The notes beneath the pieces were generated by a model. The model did not search any database and had not been told where the DNA came from. It was given only the letters and a program-made list of their open reading frames with translations. Made by a program: the position numbers and the translations under genes. DNA of 22,410 nucleotides from a virus, in IMG/VR virus record IMGVR_UViG_3300043436_003624, positions 1 to 22,410 of that record, one strand, 5' to 3'. Positions 21,643-22,410 of this stretch are shown here, in pieces (the first letter of the stretch is position 1; every line of letters begins with the position of its first letter).

Positions 21643-22410
21643 ATGGGAAAAAGTTTAGACGGCGTATTAGTTAAAAAAGCCAATCAAAAAGAAACATATA
21701 CTGAAAAGCAAATTGAAGATCTACTTAAATGTATGGATCCAGACGAAGGATATTTGCACTTTGCAAAACACTTTGCTTATATTCAACACCCAGTTAAGGG
21801 TAAGTTACTTTTTGAGCCTTACGAATATCAGTTGAGATTACTGCACAGTTATCACAACTATAGATTTAACATTAATATGATGCCTCGACAAACAGGTAAA
21901 ACAACTTGTGCTGCAATTTATCTTTGCTGGTATGCAATGTTTCATCCTGACCAAACTATCCTTATTGCAGCACACAAGTACACCGGCGCACAAGAAATCA
22001 TGCAACGTGTAAGATATGTATACGAAACTTGCCCTGATCATATTCGTGCAGGCGCAACCGGCTACGCAAAAGGCTTTATTGAATTTGAAAACGGTTCGCG
22101 TATTGTAAGTCAAACAACTACAGGCAATACAGGTCGTGGTATGAGTATTTCGTTACTATATTGTGACGAATTTGCATTCGTGCAGCCCAACATAGCAGAA
22201 GAATTTTGGACCTCAATTTCGCCTACACTTGCAACGGGTGGACGAGCAATTATTACGTCAACTCCAAACAGCGACGAAGACACATTTGCTACAATATGGA
22301 AACAAGCTGAACAAAAATTTGACGAATTTGGTAACGAAAGCGACTTGGGCACCAATGGGTTTCATGCATTTAGAGCTCATTGGAACGAACACCCCGATCG
22401 CGACGAAACG
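21643..22410 (+). CDS. 17: gp17-like large terminase subunit, N-terminal ATPase half (3' end outside window)
   Basis: The packaging motor ATPase and headful nuclease. 256 codons are visible. The adenine-binding Q lies in EPYEYQLRLL; Walker A is NMMPRQTGKTT (residues 78-88, T4 SRQLGKTT); Walker B with catalytic Glu is LLYCDEFAFV (171-180, E176); and the coupling motif is TSTPN (205-209). The nuclease domain lies beyond the window. The N-terminus is about 85 residues shorter than in T4 gp17. The only ATG between the in-frame stop at 21598 and the conserved region that fits is 21643; the next Met is residue 31. It has its own terminator-isolated late promoter and no ribosome site. Confidence 0.93.
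   Translation, partial: MGKSLDGVLVKKANQKETYTEKQIEDLLKCMDPDEGYLHFAKHFAYIQHPVKGKLLFEPYEYQLRLLHSYHNYRFNINMMPRQTGKTTCAAIYLCWYAMFHPDQTILIAAHKYTGAQEIMQRVRYVYETCPDHIRAGATGYAKGFIEFENGSRIVSQTTTGNTGRGMSISLLYCDEFAFVQPNIAEEFWTSISPTLATGGRAIITSTPNSDEDTFATIWKQAEQKFDEFGNESDLGTNGFHAFRAHWNEHPDRDET

Noticed and set aside
21387-21683. Minus-strand open frames over the lysine-rich repeat region
   Set aside because: They are shadows of the 63-bp repeat and read through the terminator; no start signals.

Overview
This window is part of the late, virion-building region of a T4-like myovirus (contractile-tailed Caudoviricetes). The DNA is AT-rich, genes are tightly packed with little intergenic space, and there are no tRNA, rRNA, CRISPR or insertion-sequence signatures. 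Recognisable T4 homologues are gp13, gp14, gp15 (neck and tail completion), gp18 (sheath), gp19 (tube), gp4 (head completion), gp16 and gp17 (terminase). The oversized gp18, the extended gp14 and gp15, the long repeat-built fibre and the short 'ISL..VYFG..VSLG' tail protein look like marine T4-like phages (cyanophages or pelagiphages) rather than enteric T4. The host cannot be read from this window.

Layout from left to right. (1) 1-5987: 3' part of a very long repeat-built tail fibre ending in a self-cleaving S74 chaperone domain. (2) 5989-8854: a hairpin, an excellent sigma70-type promoter, then a compact operon of a 53-residue fibre-module protein, an unknown 132-residue protein, a family-2-like glycosyltransferase and a repeat protein of unknown function. 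(3) 8829-11949, minus strand: gp14, gp15 and a Nudix hydrolase. This block is inverted relative to gp13 and to the usual colinear 13-14-15 order. (4) 11986-13800: gp13, a SAM-dependent methyltransferase and a dNMP-kinase-like P-loop protein, with two sigma70-like promoters pointing at the kinase. (5) 13895-17892: gp18 and gp19, each with its own late promoter. (6) 17982-20311: a second tail-tube-fold protein, a small unknown protein, gp4 and gp16. (7) 20333-21600: two proteins between the terminase subunits. One starts with a peptide resembling the T4 internal-protein capsid-targeting sequence, and the other has a glycine-zipper segment and a 63-bp exact duplication. (8) 21643-22410: the N-terminal ATPase half of gp17, cut by the window end.

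Transcription signals fall into two classes. TTGACA-17 nt-TAtAAt promoters, two of them with an extended -10 (TGT), drive the glycosyltransferase operon and the kinase. Octamers of the form NNTAAATA, like the T4 late promoter TATAAATA, precede gp13, gp14, gp18, gp19, the second tube-like gene, the 20333 gene and gp17. In three cases (gp14, the tube-like gene at 17982, gp17) the octamer lies only 4-5 bases from the ATG with no Shine-Dalgarno sequence between. By T4 spacing the mRNA would then begin at or within one base of the start codon, which suggests leaderless late mRNAs. This is the most unusual regulatory feature here. The other points worth a second look are the inverted neck module with a Nudix gene attached and the candidate packaged internal head proteins.
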